Below are positions 25,322-34,229 of a stretch of 64,000 bases of DNA, one piece after another. The stretch is from Hyphomicrobiaceae bacterium. Its GTDB lineage: Bacteria > Pseudomonadota > Alphaproteobacteria > Rhizobiales > Devosiaceae. The stretch is taken from the NCBI GenBank assembly GCA_020638095.1, contig JACKJF010000003.1:496001-560000 (forward strand). Direction: 5' to 3'. The position numbers were made by a program, and so were the translations under genes. How positions within the stretch are numbered: the first letter of the stretch is position 1; the number at the start of each line of letters is the position of its first letter. Below the pieces are notes generated by a model, which was not told the DNA's origin, did no database searches, and worked only from the letters and a program-made list of their open reading frames with translations.

Positions 25322-25768
25322 ATGAGCACTGCAATTATCAAACCGCAATGGTCGTTCGTCACCATCACCCTGATGGTTCTGGGCTTCATCATGTTCTGGC
25401 CGCTTGGCCTTGCGATGCTGGCCTATATCGTCTGGGGTGAAATGTTCGGCGGATCGGCGGAAAAGGCCGAGGCCTTCGTCAACCGCCAGCGCGAGAATTT
25501 CCGCAACCACGCACAGAACCGCAACCGCCAGAACCGCTATTCGAGCGGCAACGCGGCCTTCGACGCCTATCGCCAGGAGCAGCTGAAGCGGCTCGACGAA
25601 GAGCGCCGCAAGCTTGACCAGGATGTCCGCGAATTCCGCGATTATATGGACAACCTGGCCAAGGCCCGTGACCGCGAAGAATTCGATCGCTTCATGCGCG
25701 ACCGGCGTCGGAATGCCGGTCAGTATGACCAGCCGTTCGACCAGAACGAAAATCGCCAGGGCTATTGA
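25322..25768 (+). CDS. DUF2852 domain-containing protein
   Basis: A 148-residue protein with one N-terminal membrane helix (about residues 10-38, VTITLMVLGFIMFWPLGLAML) and a long charged helical tail rich in Arg, Asn and Glu with FDAYRQEQLKRLDEER, typical of DUF2852. GGGAG precedes the ATG. Function is unknown; it is common in Hyphomicrobiales. It is divergent from actS across a 156-base gap and closed by a strong terminator. Confidence 0.8.
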   Translation: MSTAIIKPQWSFVTITLMVLGFIMFWPLGLAMLAYIVWGEMFGGSAEKAEAFVNRQRENFRNHAQNRNRQNRYSSGNAAFDAYRQEQLKRLDEERRKLDQDVREFRDYMDNLAKARDREEFDRFMRDRRRNAGQYDQPFDQNENRQGY

Positions 25769-25800
25769 ACCCTCGCGTGACAGCCTTTGAAGGCTGATCG

Positions 25801-25836
25801 GCCCGCCCGGATGCCCCCTCCGGGCGGGTCCTTTTT
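25801..25836 (+). terminator. Rho-independent terminator of the DUF2852 gene
   Basis: CCGCCCGGA and TCCGGGCGG form a 9-bp GC stem with a short C-rich loop, followed by GTCCTTTTT. It also separates the gene from convergent secB, which ends at 25842. Confidence 0.85.
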
Positions 25837-25841
25837 GTCAA

Positions 25842-26372
25842 TCAGTTGGTCTTTTCGCCGGCGCTTTCGACCTTGCCCTGCTTCTGCATTTCAGCCATGC
25901 GCTGCAGGTTCTGCCGATAGATCTGGGCGAAATCGACCGGTTCCATCAGCATCGGCGGGAAACCGCCCGACTGCGTGACGTTGGCGATCGCCTGGCGCGC
26001 GAACGGGAAGATCAGGCGCGGACACTCGATCATCAGGAAAAGCGGCAGCTGCGCGTCGGGAATATGGTTGAGCCGGAAAAGGCCGCCATAGATGAGTTCG
26101 ACTGAAAAGAGCATGCCCGTCGGGCGCTCGGCCTTGGCGTTGACCGTCAGTTCGACCGCATAAAGCCCGTCGTCCTGCTTCTTGACACCGACATTGATCC
26201 CGACGCTGAACTGCGGCGGAGTGGCGCTGGCCATGATCGAGGTTGGCGCTTCGGGATTTTCGAATGACAGGTCGCGGATATACTGCGCGACGATCGAAAC
26301 GGTCGGGCTTGGCTGCCCGGCGGCCGCGTTTGCTGGCGCGGCACCATCCGCGGGCTTGTCATTGTCTGCCAT
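25842..26372 (-). CDS. secB: Protein-export chaperone SecB
   Basis: A 176-residue cytosolic chaperone that keeps preproteins unfolded and delivers them to SecA. The core has IVAQYIRDLSFENP, the conserved beta-sheet strands (VGVKKQDDGLYAVELTVNA) and ECPRLIFPFARQAIANVTQSGGFPP. The N-terminus is Ala-rich and the C-terminus is Gln/Lys-rich. secB upstream of fxsA and tim44 is a usual arrangement in the order, though here fxsA is on the same strand and tim44 diverges. Confidence 0.95.
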   Translation of the reverse strand: MADNDKPADGAAPANAAAGQPSPTVSIVAQYIRDLSFENPEAPTSIMASATPPQFSVGINVGVKKQDDGLYAVELTVNAKAERPTGMLFSVELIYGGLFRLNHIPDAQLPLFLMIECPRLIFPFARQAIANVTQSGGFPPMLMEPVDFAQIYRQNLQRMAEMQKQGKVESAGEKTN

Positions 26373-26455
26373 GATGTCTGTCCTGAATATTGGCTGAGTT
26401 GGCCGTGGCTATCACTTATGGCCGATGCGAACAAGGCTCGAACCGGCCGCTGGAT

Positions 26456-26944
26456 TCAACCCTGGCCGGGACCCTTGTCGTTTCGCCACTGGTCTGGCTC
26501 GAGGTCGACGACGTCACCATCCGGTCCGCCTCGCGGTGGTGCATCCGGCCGCGAATATGAGGTGAAAGCACCGCCCGGAAAACCGGCGGAAACCGCCACA
26601 TGCGCCTTCAGCCGTTCATAGATAAAGCCCCGGATCTGAGGCACGAGCAGCAAAAAACCCATCGTGTCGGTGAAATAGCCCGGCGTCAGAAGCAGCGCCC
26701 CGGCAATGGCGAGCATCATCCCGTCGGCGATCTGGCGGGCCGGCAGCTGCCCGGCCTCGGTCGCCGCCCGGATCTCGAACAGGAGCGAGACGCCCTGCGC
26801 CCGGATGATCGCCGAACCGATCAGTGCCGTTGCAACGATGCCGAGCAGCGTTGGCCAGAGCCCGATCGTCTGACCGAGCAGGATGAAAAGGCCGATCTCG
26901 ATGACCGGAACGATCAGAAAGGTGAGGAACAACAGCCGCAGCAT
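26456..26944 (-). CDS. fxsA: FxsA family membrane protein
   Basis: A 162-residue inner-membrane protein with three to four helices and the family pattern PVIEIGLFILLGQTIG ... LLLTPGYFTDTMGFLLL. In E. coli FxsA is linked to exclusion of phage T7 by F plasmid; its normal role is unknown. The ATG at 26944 has AAGGAGG upstream, so the longer ORF starting at 26995 is not used. The tail is acidic and proline-rich. Confidence 0.85.
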   Translation of the reverse strand: MLRLLFLTFLIVPVIEIGLFILLGQTIGLWPTLLGIVATALIGSAIIRAQGVSLLFEIRAATEAGQLPARQIADGMMLAIAGALLLTPGYFTDTMGFLLLVPQIRGFIYERLKAHVAVSAGFPGGAFTSYSRPDAPPRGGPDGDVVDLEPDQWRNDKGPGQG

Positions 26945-27110
26945 CCGGCCTCCTTTTTTGGGAACGAAAACCTGGCGCGCCCGCACGGCTGGCAAGTTGG
27001 CGCGTTCTGCCTATATAGGTGTTGATCCGGCGCGATGCGACCATTAGCAAGGGGCAGCGCCCGACAGCCACGCCAGGTCATGCGAAAAAGCCTGAGGAAA
27101 GCGACCCGTT

Positions 27111-27854
27111 ATGCAGGATTTTCTCGATCTTCCCACCATCATCATCATTGCGGTGGCGATCTTCGTTCTTTACCGGCTTCGGTCTGTGCTGGGCACCCGT
27201 ACCGGCAATGAACGCGCGCCGATGCGCGACGTTCGCGAGAGCCGCACGGAGCGCGAAAAGCCCGATGACGGGCCGCGCCTTGAAGATGTGGTCGTGCCGC
27301 TAAGGCCAGACGCACGCAGCGAACGGGTCGATCCCGAGGCCGCCGAAAGGGCCGAACGCAAGTTCGAGGCCGAGCTCGAACGCTATGTGCCCGACAATGC
27401 GCCATTGCGGGCCAAACTCAAGGAAATCGGCGAAGCGGACCCGACCTTCACCCCGAAGAACTTCATCAATGGCGCCAGCGCCGCCTATGAAATGATCGTG
27501 ACCGCCTTTGCCGCCGGAGATCGCGGCGCCCTGAAGCCGCTCCTCGAGAAGGACGTCTATGATGGGTTCGAATCGGCCATCAAGCAGCGCGAAACCCAGG
27601 GCGAAAAGATCGATTTCACCTTTGTCGGCCTGCCCAACATCGCCTATGTCGACGCCGCGCTCGACAAGAAGACCGCGACCGTGACCATCCGTTTCGATGC
27701 CGAAGTCGTGTCCGCCACCCGCGACGCGAACGGGGCGCTGGTCGAGGGCGACGCCGAGAAGGTGGTCAACATCGCCGACCAGTGGACCTTCGCCAAGAAT
27801 CCGCGCTCGCGCGATCCAAACTGGAAACTGGTCGGAACCAACCAGATTTCCTGA
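27111..27854 (+). CDS. Tim44/TimA family putative adaptor protein
   Basis: A 247-residue membrane-anchored protein with one N-terminal helix (about residues 7-22). A charged linker and a C-terminal Tim44-like domain follow (about 105-245; FINGASAAYEMIVTAFAAGD at the start, DQWTFAKNPRSRDPNW near the end). The bacterial relatives are thought to be import or assembly adaptors that resemble mitochondrial Tim44. The following Smr gene is 28 bases away. The lytic transglycosylase mltA that I would expect between tim44 and smr is missing. Confidence 0.85.
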   Translation: MQDFLDLPTIIIIAVAIFVLYRLRSVLGTRTGNERAPMRDVRESRTEREKPDDGPRLEDVVVPLRPDARSERVDPEAAERAERKFEAELERYVPDNAPLRAKLKEIGEADPTFTPKNFINGASAAYEMIVTAFAAGDRGALKPLLEKDVYDGFESAIKQRETQGEKIDFTFVGLPNIAYVDAALDKKTATVTIRFDAEVVSATRDANGALVEGDAEKVVNIADQWTFAKNPRSRDPNWKLVGTNQIS

Positions 27855-27881
27855 TCGGCAGGGGTCCCGGAACGCGTCGCC

Positions 27882-28511
27882 ATGTCCAAGCGCAACCGCC
27901 CCGGCCGGCCCGCCATCAATGACTGGCATCTCTGGACCGAAGTGACCCGCTCGGTCAGCCCGCTCCGCCGCCCGGCCAAGCCGGTCGAGCCCATCGAAGC
28001 GCTCGACTCAGAACCCGTTGAACCCTCAGTCGGCAAACCCGGTCCGTCGCGTGATGGTGGCCGCCTGTTCCGCGACCAGCCAGCAGGCGGGGCGACCATC
28101 TGGTCTCCCGGCGCCACGCCGATCCATCATCGTTTGCCGGAAATTGCCCATCCGAACCGCATCATCGAACCGCGCACCCGCCGCCGGGTGCGGCGCGGCC
28201 AGATCCCGATCGATGCCCGGCTCGACCTGCATGGCCTCCGTCAGGACGAGGCGCGGGCAGCGCTCCATCATTTCGTCGAGCGATGCGTCGATCGCGGCGA
28301 TCGCACGGTGTTGGTGATTACCGGCAAGGGCCTCAAGAAAACCGACCCGGCGATCGTCTTCGAGCGCGGTGTCCTGCGGCACCTCCTGCCCCACTGGCTC
28401 AACGAGCCCTCGCTTTCAGGCCTGATTGCCGGCTACGAAATCTCCGCCCAGCATCACGGCGGCGAAGGCGCCTATTATGTGAGACTCAAGCGCCCGCCAT
28501 CGGCATCCTGA
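27882..28511 (+). CDS. Smr/MutS2 C-terminal domain protein
   Basis: A 209-residue protein. A proline-rich, poorly conserved N-terminus (about 1-105) precedes an Smr domain with the signature LDLHGLRQDEAR and the VITGKG loop, ending GAYYVRLKR. Stand-alone Smr proteins are thought to be nucleases or RNA-binding factors. It is co-directional with tim44 and probably co-transcribed. Confidence 0.85.
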   Translation: MSKRNRPGRPAINDWHLWTEVTRSVSPLRRPAKPVEPIEALDSEPVEPSVGKPGPSRDGGRLFRDQPAGGATIWSPGATPIHHRLPEIAHPNRIIEPRTRRRVRRGQIPIDARLDLHGLRQDEARAALHHFVERCVDRGDRTVLVITGKGLKKTDPAIVFERGVLRHLLPHWLNEPSLSGLIAGYEISAQHHGGEGAYYVRLKRPPSAS

Positions 28512-28516
28512 CCGGG

Positions 28517-29185
28517 TCAGTTGCTGCCGGCTCGCTGCCGCGCCGCCATGGCAAGGCTGATGGAGATCCCGGTGGCGAGCGGCACGAAAACCGCCAGCGC
28601 GACGGTCACGATCATTGCCCATGCCGGCGGCCCGAAGAGCGTGATGACAAATCCGATCACCGCCGAGGCCAGCATGAGCCGGCCGGTCCAGAGATGGGTG
28701 ACGCGCCAGTTCGTGCCATCGGCGAGGGTCGTCGGAATGCGAAGGCCGGCCAGATGGTTCGGCTGGGTCTTGGGCAACAGATTGCCGATCAGTGCGAAAA
28801 GCCCGAAGACGCAAAGAACGATCAGCCGGACCATGTCGACCGTCTGGCCCAGTCCGATCAGGATCGTGCCAACCAGCAGCACCAGTGCGATCACTTCCAG
28901 CGCCGCAAAAGCGGCACTGATCACCTTGCGCCCGCGCTCGAAATCCGAACGTGTTTGCCGCCACGAGGCGAACAGCTCGAATAAGAGTGCGGCAACCAGT
29001 ACCATGATCAGCGGAAAGAGAAGCGCGACCAGCGCCGGCGCAAAAATGTCGGCAGCACCTGAAAGGCCCCAGTGAACCGGCAGACTGGTGCCAAGTGGCA
29101 CCGAAACCATGCCGAAGATCGTCGCAATCAGCAGCAGGGCGATCAGCACGATATGGGCGCGGGTGAAGAATTGCGGAAAGACCAT
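28517..29185 (-). CDS. SdpI family membrane protein
   Basis: A 222-residue protein with about six membrane helices. The N-terminal DUF1648-like region has VPLGTSLPVHWGLSGAAD and the C-terminal SdpI region has NHLAGLRIPTTLADGTNWRVTH. In Bacillus SdpI gives immunity to the SdpC toxin and also acts as a signal receptor; here no toxin gene is adjacent. Its ATG overlaps the stop of the ArsR-type repressor gene by one base, so the two form a bicistron. Confidence 0.85.
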   Translation of the reverse strand: MVFPQFFTRAHIVLIALLLIATIFGMVSVPLGTSLPVHWGLSGAADIFAPALVALLFPLIMVLVAALLFELFASWRQTRSDFERGRKVISAAFAALEVIALVLLVGTILIGLGQTVDMVRLIVLCVFGLFALIGNLLPKTQPNHLAGLRIPTTLADGTNWRVTHLWTGRLMLASAVIGFVITLFGPPAWAMIVTVALAVFVPLATGISISLAMAARQRAGSN

Positions 29186-29451
29186 CAGTCCGTCTCCCTG
29201 AAATCGAGAAAGCGGCTCAAGGCGTCCTCGAGCACGCTGAGGTTGGCGGTGTAGATCAGGCTCGTGCCCTGCCGCTCCCGGATGATCAGCTCGGCCTCGG
29301 CCAGCTTGTTGAAATGCACCGAAAGGGTGGGTTTCGAGAGTTCGAAATGGCTGGCCAACTCGCCTGCACTCATCGACCGGTCGCGCAAAAGCGCCAGGAT
29401 GCGCCGGCGCACCGGATGGGACAGGGCTTCGAAAACCAGATTGAGACTCAT
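29185..29451 (-). CDS. SdpR-type ArsR/SmtB family autorepressor
   Basis: An 88-residue winged-helix repressor with HPVRRRILALLRDRSMSAGEL and HFELSKPTLSVHFNKLAEAEL, the latter being the recognition helix. No metal-binding cysteines are present, so it is not a metal sensor. By analogy with Bacillus SdpR it should repress its own operon until sequestered at the membrane by SdpI. A perfect inverted repeat that could be its operator lies 18 bases upstream. Confidence 0.85.
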   Translation of the reverse strand: MSLNLVFEALSHPVRRRILALLRDRSMSAGELASHFELSKPTLSVHFNKLAEAELIIRERQGTSLIYTANLSVLEDALSRFLDFRETD

Positions 29452-29469
29452 CGGATCACCGCGAGTTAT

Positions 29470-29485
29470 TTAGATAGAAATCTAA
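29470..29485. promoter_or_regulatory. Candidate operator of the SdpR-type repressor
   Basis: TTAGAT-AGAA-ATCTAA is a perfect 6-bp inverted repeat with a 4-base spacer in an AT-rich island within GC-rich DNA, 18 bases from the repressor start. Size and placement fit ArsR-family autoregulation. Confidence 0.6.
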
Positions 29486-29565
29486 TTAGAGTCAAGACGA
29501 ATAATGGATCGTGGACTCCGGCGCAGAAATCACCTAATTCCGGTTAATCCGGAACCGGAACACAG

Positions 29566-29928
29566 ATGACGCCACTTGGAGCCAAATTGCGGAACCTGCG
29601 CGCCGAGCGCGGCATCGCCCTGAAGGATATGGCCGATGCCATCGGCGTTTCACCGGCCTATCTTTCGGCCCTCGAACATGGCCACCGCGGCAAGCCGACC
29701 TGGCTTCTGCTTCAGCGCATGATTCAGTTCTTCAACGTCATCTGGGACGATGCCGAGGAACTGCAGCGCCTCGCCGACCTCTCTGATCCGCGCGTCTCGA
29801 TCCACACGGCCGGCATGGCGCCCGAGGCCACCGAACTGGCCAACCGCCTCGCGCGCGACATCGGCTCACTGAGCGATGACGATCTGATCGCCCTTAATTC
29901 GGAGCTGAGGCGGCGCTCCGGCGCCTAA
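29566..29928 (+). CDS. XRE-family helix-turn-helix regulator
   Basis: A 120-residue protein. Residues 5-60 form a Cro/CI-type helix-turn-helix ([32 protein letters not shown]) and the remainder is helical, ending [14 protein letters not shown]. It is divergent from the sdpRI pair and may share its regulatory region. Its 3' end overlaps the convergent hslU by four bases. Target genes are unknown. Confidence 0.8.
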   Translation: MTPLGAKLRNLRAERGIALKDMADAIGVSPAYLSALEHGHRGKPTWLLLQRMIQFFNVIWDDAEELQRLADLSDPRVSIHTAGMAPEATELANRLARDIGSLSDDDLIALNSELRRRSGA

Positions 29929-31229
29929 AGCACGAACTTGCTGAGATCGGCGTTTCCGGCCAGCACCGCGACCTTTTCCTTGACGAATTGTCCGTCGATC
30001 AGGATCGTTTCGCCCGCCTTGTCCGGCGCTTCGAAGGAAATGTCCTCGATTAGCTTTTCAAGGACCGTCGAAAGCCGGCGCGCGCCGATATTCTCGATCG
30101 TCGAATTGACCAGCACCGCCGCCTCGGCGATGGCGTCGATCGCCTCGTCGGTGAATTCGAGATGCACGCTTTCCGTGTCCATCAACGCCACATATTGCTT
30201 TATGAGGCTCGCATCCGTGTCCTTGAGAACACGGACGAAATCCTCGTGCGTCAGCGCCCTCAGTTCTACCCGGATCGGCAGGCGGCCCTGCAGTTCCGGC
30301 AAAAGGTCGCTTGGCTTCGAAACGTGGAACGCGCCGGAGGCGATGAAAAGAATATGGTCGGTCCTGACCGGCCCGTATTTGGTTGCAACCGTCGTGCCTT
30401 CGATCAGCGGCAACAGGTCCCGCTGCACGCCTTCGCGGCTGACATCGCCGCCGCGGCCCTCGCGCGAGCAGATCTTGTCAATCTCGTCGAGAAAAACGAT
30501 GCCGTGGTTTTCGACCAGTTCAATCGACGAAGCTCTCAGCTCATTGTCGTCGAGCAGCTTGTCGGCTTCCTCGTTGAGAAGCATCTGATAGCTGTCCTTG
30601 ACCTTGACGGTGCGTTTGACCGTCTGTCCGCCAAAGGCCTTGCCGAGCATTTCCGAGAGGTTGATCACCCCGGCGCCCGGCATACCGGGAATTTCGAAAT
30701 TCTGCGGCGCCGTCGATGAAGCGCTAACCTCGATCTCGACTTCCTTGTCGTCAAGTTCGTTGTTGCGCAATTTCTGCCGGAAGCTCTCGCGCGTCGAGGG
30801 CTGGGCCGAAACTCCGACGAGCGCGTTGAGCACCCGGTCTTCCGCCTTGAGGTGTGCCTGCGCCTGCACCTGCTGGCGGCGCTGATCCTTGAGGAGCGAA
30901 TAGCCGGCCTCGACCAGATCGCGAACGATCTGCTCGACGTCGCGCCCCACATAGCCGACCTCGGTGAACTTGGTCGCCTCGACCTTGATGAACGGCGCTT
31001 CGGCAAGACGGGCCAGCCGCCGCGAAATCTCGGTCTTGCCGACGCCGGTCGGCCCGATCATCAATATGTTTTTTGGGCTGACCTCTCGGCGCATGTCTTC
31101 GTCGAGCTGCTGCCGCCGCCAGCGGTTTCTAAGGGCAATCGCCACGGCGCGCTTGGCTTCCTTCTGGCCGACAATGTAGCGGTCGAGTTCGCTCACGATC
31201 TCGCGCGGGGAAAAGTTCTTTTCACTCAT
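29925..31229 (-). CDS. hslU: ATP-dependent protease ATPase subunit HslU
   Basis: A 434-residue AAA+ unfoldase that feeds substrates into the HslV peptidase. Walker A is GPTGVGKT at residues 59-66 and Walker B is [11 protein letters not shown]. The pore and arginine-finger regions are conserved, and the C-terminus ends DLSKFVL, the tail that docks in HslV. Its start overlaps the GNAT gene stop by one base (TGATG), so it is translated from the hslV-GNAT-hslU transcript. Confidence 0.97.
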   Translation of the reverse strand: MSEKNFSPREIVSELDRYIVGQKEAKRAVAIALRNRWRRQQLDEDMRREVSPKNILMIGPTGVGKTEISRRLARLAEAPFIKVEATKFTEVGYVGRDVEQIVRDLVEAGYSLLKDQRRQQVQAQAHLKAEDRVLNALVGVSAQPSTRESFRQKLRNNELDDKEVEIEVSASSTAPQNFEIPGMPGAGVINLSEMLGKAFGGQTVKRTVKVKDSYQMLLNEEADKLLDDNELRASSIELVENHGIVFLDEIDKICSREGRGGDVSREGVQRDLLPLIEGTTVATKYGPVRTDHILFIASGAFHVSKPSDLLPELQGRLPIRVELRALTHEDFVRVLKDTDASLIKQYVALMDTESVHLEFTDEAIDAIAEAAVLVNSTIENIGARRLSTVLEKLIEDISFEAPDKAGETILIDGQFVKEKVAVLAGNADLSKFVL

Positions 31230-31744
31230 CAGTTCACAACCTTGTCCAGAAACCGGACCATCAAATGCTCATCAACCGGCACGCCATCATCGATCAGACC
31301 GTTGGGTTCCGTGCCGTAGCGTGCGAAACCGGCTTTCTCATATAGGCGCTGCGCCGCGATATTGAAGTCGCCGACCCCGAGGTGAACCTGGGTGCACCCC
31401 TGAGCCCGCGCCCGCTCGAGAAGCGCCGCGATCAGTTTGAGGCCCGTGCCGGTGCCGCGCAGGTCCGGCCCGACATACATGCCCAAGAGCCAGCCCTTGT
31501 GCCTGACCTTCCGGCCGCGCTCGACCATGAGGTTGCAGGTGCCGCGCAGATGAGCGTCGCGGAACGCGCCGAAAAAGATGCGGTCACCGGAAAAAAGCCC
31601 ATTCCAGAACGTTGCCGGCCGGCCCTCGGCCTCCTCGAGACTGTCACCGAAGGCTCTGGGCGCCCCACCAAGGGCTTCGAGCCTCAAAAGGCGATAGGCC
31701 TCGGCATCGTCCGCGGTCAGCTGGCGGATGCCGATGTCGGTCAT
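31229..31744 (-). CDS. GNAT family N-acetyltransferase
   Basis: A 171-residue acetyltransferase with the acetyl-CoA pyrophosphate loop in [18 protein letters not shown] (R/Q-x-x-G-x-G/A form) and a [13 protein letters not shown] motif near the C-terminus. The substrate is unknown. It overlaps hslV (ATGA) at its start and hslU at its end, so it is embedded in the heat-shock protease operon. Such placement is also seen in relatives, which suggests a functional tie rather than a chance insertion. Confidence 0.85.
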   Translation of the reverse strand: MTDIGIRQLTADDAEAYRLLRLEALGGAPRAFGDSLEEAEGRPATFWNGLFSGDRIFFGAFRDAHLRGTCNLMVERGRKVRHKGWLLGMYVGPDLRGTGTGLKLIAALLERARAQGCTQVHLGVGDFNIAAQRLYEKAGFARYGTEPNGLIDDGVPVDEHLMVRFLDKVVN

Positions 31745-32301
31745 GCCGCGTCCATGGATTCGAGCGTCACCTGATCATTGGTATAGATACAGATGCGCGC
31801 CGCGATCTCCATCGCCTTGCGGGCAATGGTTTCCGCATCGAGGTCGGAATCGCCGAGCGCCATGGCCGCCGCCAGCGCGTAATTGCCGCCCGAGCCGATC
31901 GCCGCCACGCCCTCGTCGGGGGCAAGCACGTCTCCGGTCCCGGTCAGGATCAGCGTGTCCTTTTCGTCGACCACGATCATCAGCGCCTCGAGGTGCCTCA
32001 GATATTTGTCCGTCCGCCAGTCCTTGGCCAGCTCGACGCAGGCCCGCATCAGCTGCCCGCGATACTGTTCGAGCTTGGCTTCGAGCCGCTCGAACAAGGT
32101 AAAGGCATCAGCCGTCGCCCCGGCAAATCCGGCAATTACCTTGCCCTCGGCCAGCCGCCGCACCTTCTTGGCGCTGTGCTTCATCACCGTGTTGCCCATC
32201 GAAACCTGCCCGTCACCGGCCACCACCACCTTGCCGCCCTTGCGAACGGTCACGATGGTTGTGCCATGCCAGTTCGGAAAGCTGCTTTTGTCTTCGGCCA
32301 T
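31741..32301 (-). CDS. hslV: ATP-dependent protease peptidase subunit HslV
   Basis: A 186-residue proteasome-like threonine peptidase. The propeptide [13 protein letters not shown] is expected to be removed so that Thr14 (of [10 protein letters not shown]) becomes the nucleophile. It forms double hexameric rings capped by HslU. The start is set by MAEDKSS; the longer in-frame ORF extends into the divergent hisB region. A weak promoter-like TTGCAA-N16-TAAATA lies upstream on the minus strand, in the gap shared with hisB. Confidence 0.96.
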   Translation of the reverse strand: MAEDKSSFPNWHGTTIVTVRKGGKVVVAGDGQVSMGNTVMKHSAKKVRRLAEGKVIAGFAGATADAFTLFERLEAKLEQYRGQLMRACVELAKDWRTDKYLRHLEALMIVVDEKDTLILTGTGDVLAPDEGVAAIGSGGNYALAAAMALGDSDLDAETIARKAMEIAARICIYTNDQVTLESMDAA

Positions 32302-32445
32302 TTCGGCCCTCCGTTTCTCGTCGCTCCTATTTAGGTCGCCCTTGGCCGATTGCAAATGCACGCCGGGCGCGACGGCCTTTTGCTTTGTGCGCTTTGCTGT
32401 TATGAGGCGCGAAAATTCCCGAACACGCATGGCGGAGCAAGCCAA

Positions 32446-33033
32446 ATGCGCAAGGCCGAAATCACCCGCAAGACCGGCGAAACCGATATTTCGGTGTCGG
32501 TCAATCTCGACGGAACCGGCCGGTCGGATATCGCGACCGGCATCGGTTTTCTCGATCACATGCTCGACCTTTTGACCCGCCATTCGCTGATGGACGTGAT
32601 GGTGCGGGCAAAGGGCGACCTCGAGGTTGATTTCCACCACACGGCCGAAGATGTCGGCATCGCGCTCGGCCAGGCGGTCAAACAGGCGCTCGGCGACAAG
32701 AAGGGCATCAACCGCTATGCCTCGCTCGTCATGCCGATGGACGAAGCCCTGACCCGCGTCGCCGTCGATGTGTCCGGCCGCGCCTTCCTCGTTTTCAAGG
32801 TCGGGTTCACCCGCGACAAGGTCGGCGAGATGGATACCGAACTCTTTCAGGAATGGTTTCAGGCCTTTGCCATGAATGCCGGCATCACCCTGCACGTCGA
32901 AAATCTCTACGGCGACAACAACCATCATATCGCCGAAAGCGCCTTCAAGGGCCTGGCGCGCTGCCTGCGTCACGCCTTCGCCATCGATCCACGCGCCGCC
33001 GATCAGGTGCCCTCGACCAAGGGCACGCTTTAG
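32446..33033 (+). CDS. hisB: Imidazoleglycerol-phosphate dehydratase HisB
   Basis: A 195-residue monofunctional dehydratase of histidine synthesis (step 7). Its metal-binding histidine clusters are visible: [26 protein letters not shown] and [24 protein letters not shown] lies nine bases upstream of the ATG at 32446. It is first in the hisB-DUF2628-hisH-hisA-hisF-hisE-coaA operon and diverges from hslV. Confidence 0.96.
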   Translation: MRKAEITRKTGETDISVSVNLDGTGRSDIATGIGFLDHMLDLLTRHSLMDVMVRAKGDLEVDFHHTAEDVGIALGQAVKQALGDKKGINRYASLVMPMDEALTRVAVDVSGRAFLVFKVGFTRDKVGEMDTELFQEWFQAFAMNAGITLHVENLYGDNNHHIAESAFKGLARCLRHAFAIDPRAADQVPSTKGTL

Positions 33034-33059
33034 GATCGGGATTTCGCGAGCCCGGTACC

Positions 33060-33425
33060 ATGACCAAGCTCTACTCAGTCTATCACGCCCAACGCACCAC
33101 CTCCGAAAGTGCCGCCCGCGCCATTCCCGAGCGCTTCAGCTGGTACGCCTTCGTGCTGACGCCCGTCTGGGCGCTCCATCGCGGCGGCTGGCGGACCTTC
33201 CTCGTCTGGCTTGCGGCACTGATCGTGCTGGGAATCCTGGCCGCACTGCTCGGCGCCCGTGGCGGCTGGGCCTATTGGCTGATCGGTCTCTATTTCGGTT
33301 TTGCCGCGCCGGAGTTTGAAGCAGACGAGATGCGCCGCAAGGGTTTCCGCGAATCCGGGTTCCTTCTGGCCGGGTCCGATCTTGAGGCTCAGGTCGTGGC
33401 CTTGTCCGGAGACAGCGCCGAATGA
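33060..33425 (+). CDS. DUF2628 domain-containing membrane protein
   Basis: A 121-residue protein. A short cytoplasmic head ([19 protein letters not shown]) leads to a [14 protein letters not shown] motif typical of DUF2628, then two or three membrane helices and [16 protein letters not shown]. Its stop overlaps the hisH start as ATGA. This gene is a usual member of the his operon in Hyphomicrobiales, but its role is unknown. Confidence 0.8.
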   Translation: MTKLYSVYHAQRTTSESAARAIPERFSWYAFVLTPVWALHRGGWRTFLVWLAALIVLGILAALLGARGGWAYWLIGLYFGFAAPEFEADEMRRKGFRESGFLLAGSDLEAQVVALSGDSAE

Positions 33426-34078
33426 GAGAGCTCGTCACCATTATCGACTATGGCTCCGGCAATCTTCGCTCGGCCGAAAAAGCCTTTGAGCGCGCCGCCC
33501 GCGAACTGGGGCTCGACACCGTCATCGAGGTCACCGATGACGTCGACAAGGTCATGCGCGCCGACCGCATCATGCTGCCGGGTGTCGGCGCCTTTGCCGA
33601 TTGCCGCGCCGGTCTCTATGCGATCGAGGGCATGCGCGAGGCTTTGGAACAAAGGGTCATCCGCGACGCGGTGCCCTTTCTCGGCGTTTGCGTCGGCACG
33701 CAACTGATGGCCGAGCGCGGGCTTGAAAAGGGCACGCATACCGGTCTTGGCTGGATCCACGGCGACGTGGTCCGCATCACGCCGAACGATCCCGGTCTCA
33801 AGATCCCGCATATGGGCTGGAACACAATCGACGTGATCCGCGACCATCCGCTGCTCGAGGGCATCCGGACCGGGCCTGACGGGCTTCACGCCTATTTCGT
33901 CCATTCCTATCATCTGGTGGTGGCCAATCCCGACGAGCTGATGGCGACCGCCGACTATGGCGGGCCGGTCACCGCCATCGTTGCGCGCGACAACATGCTC
34001 GGTACCCAGTTTCACCCGGAAAAAAGCCAGGCCCTCGGCCTGACCCTGATCGGCAATTTCCTGAGGTGGAATCCGTGA
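33422..34078 (+). CDS. hisH: Imidazole glycerol phosphate synthase glutaminase subunit HisH
   Basis: A 218-residue class I amidotransferase that supplies ammonia to HisF. The nucleophile is Cys90 in [12 protein letters not shown], and His198 and Glu200 complete the triad in GTQFHPEKS. It starts in an ATGA overlap with the DUF2628 gene. Normally hisA follows closely; here a 151-base gap holding a palindromic element separates them. Confidence 0.96.
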   Translation: MRELVTIIDYGSGNLRSAEKAFERAARELGLDTVIEVTDDVDKVMRADRIMLPGVGAFADCRAGLYAIEGMREALEQRVIRDAVPFLGVCVGTQLMAERGLEKGTHTGLGWIHGDVVRITPNDPGLKIPHMGWNTIDVIRDHPLLEGIRTGPDGLHAYFVHSYHLVVANPDELMATADYGGPVTAIVARDNMLGTQFHPEKSQALGLTLIGNFLRWNP

Positions 34079-34088
34079 TTCATCGCGT

Positions 34089-34224
34089 TTCCCCCTCATG
34101 CGGCGCGCCGCACCACCTTTTTCCACGAGGGGAGAAGGACGGCGTCTTTCGATACGCCGTCCGTTCGTCCGGGCTTCCCTCTCTCCTGGTGGGAAAGGGT
34201 GCCCGAAGGGCGGGTGAGGGGGAA
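34089..34224. repeat. Imperfect 136-bp palindromic element between hisH and hisA
   Basis: Terminal arms TTCCCCCTCA (34089-34098) and TGAGGGGGAA (34215-34224) are perfect inverted repeats. Partial complementarity continues inward. The apex is a perfect 9-bp hairpin, GGACGGCGT (34137-34145) with ACGCCGTCC (34154-34162). The layout resembles the interspersed palindromic repeats of alphaproteobacterial genomes with CCCTCA...TGAGGG ends. In the his transcript it would fold into one long hairpin that could pause transcription or protect hisBH mRNA. It has no coding capacity I can support. Confidence 0.7.
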
Positions 34225-34229
34225 TCCGA

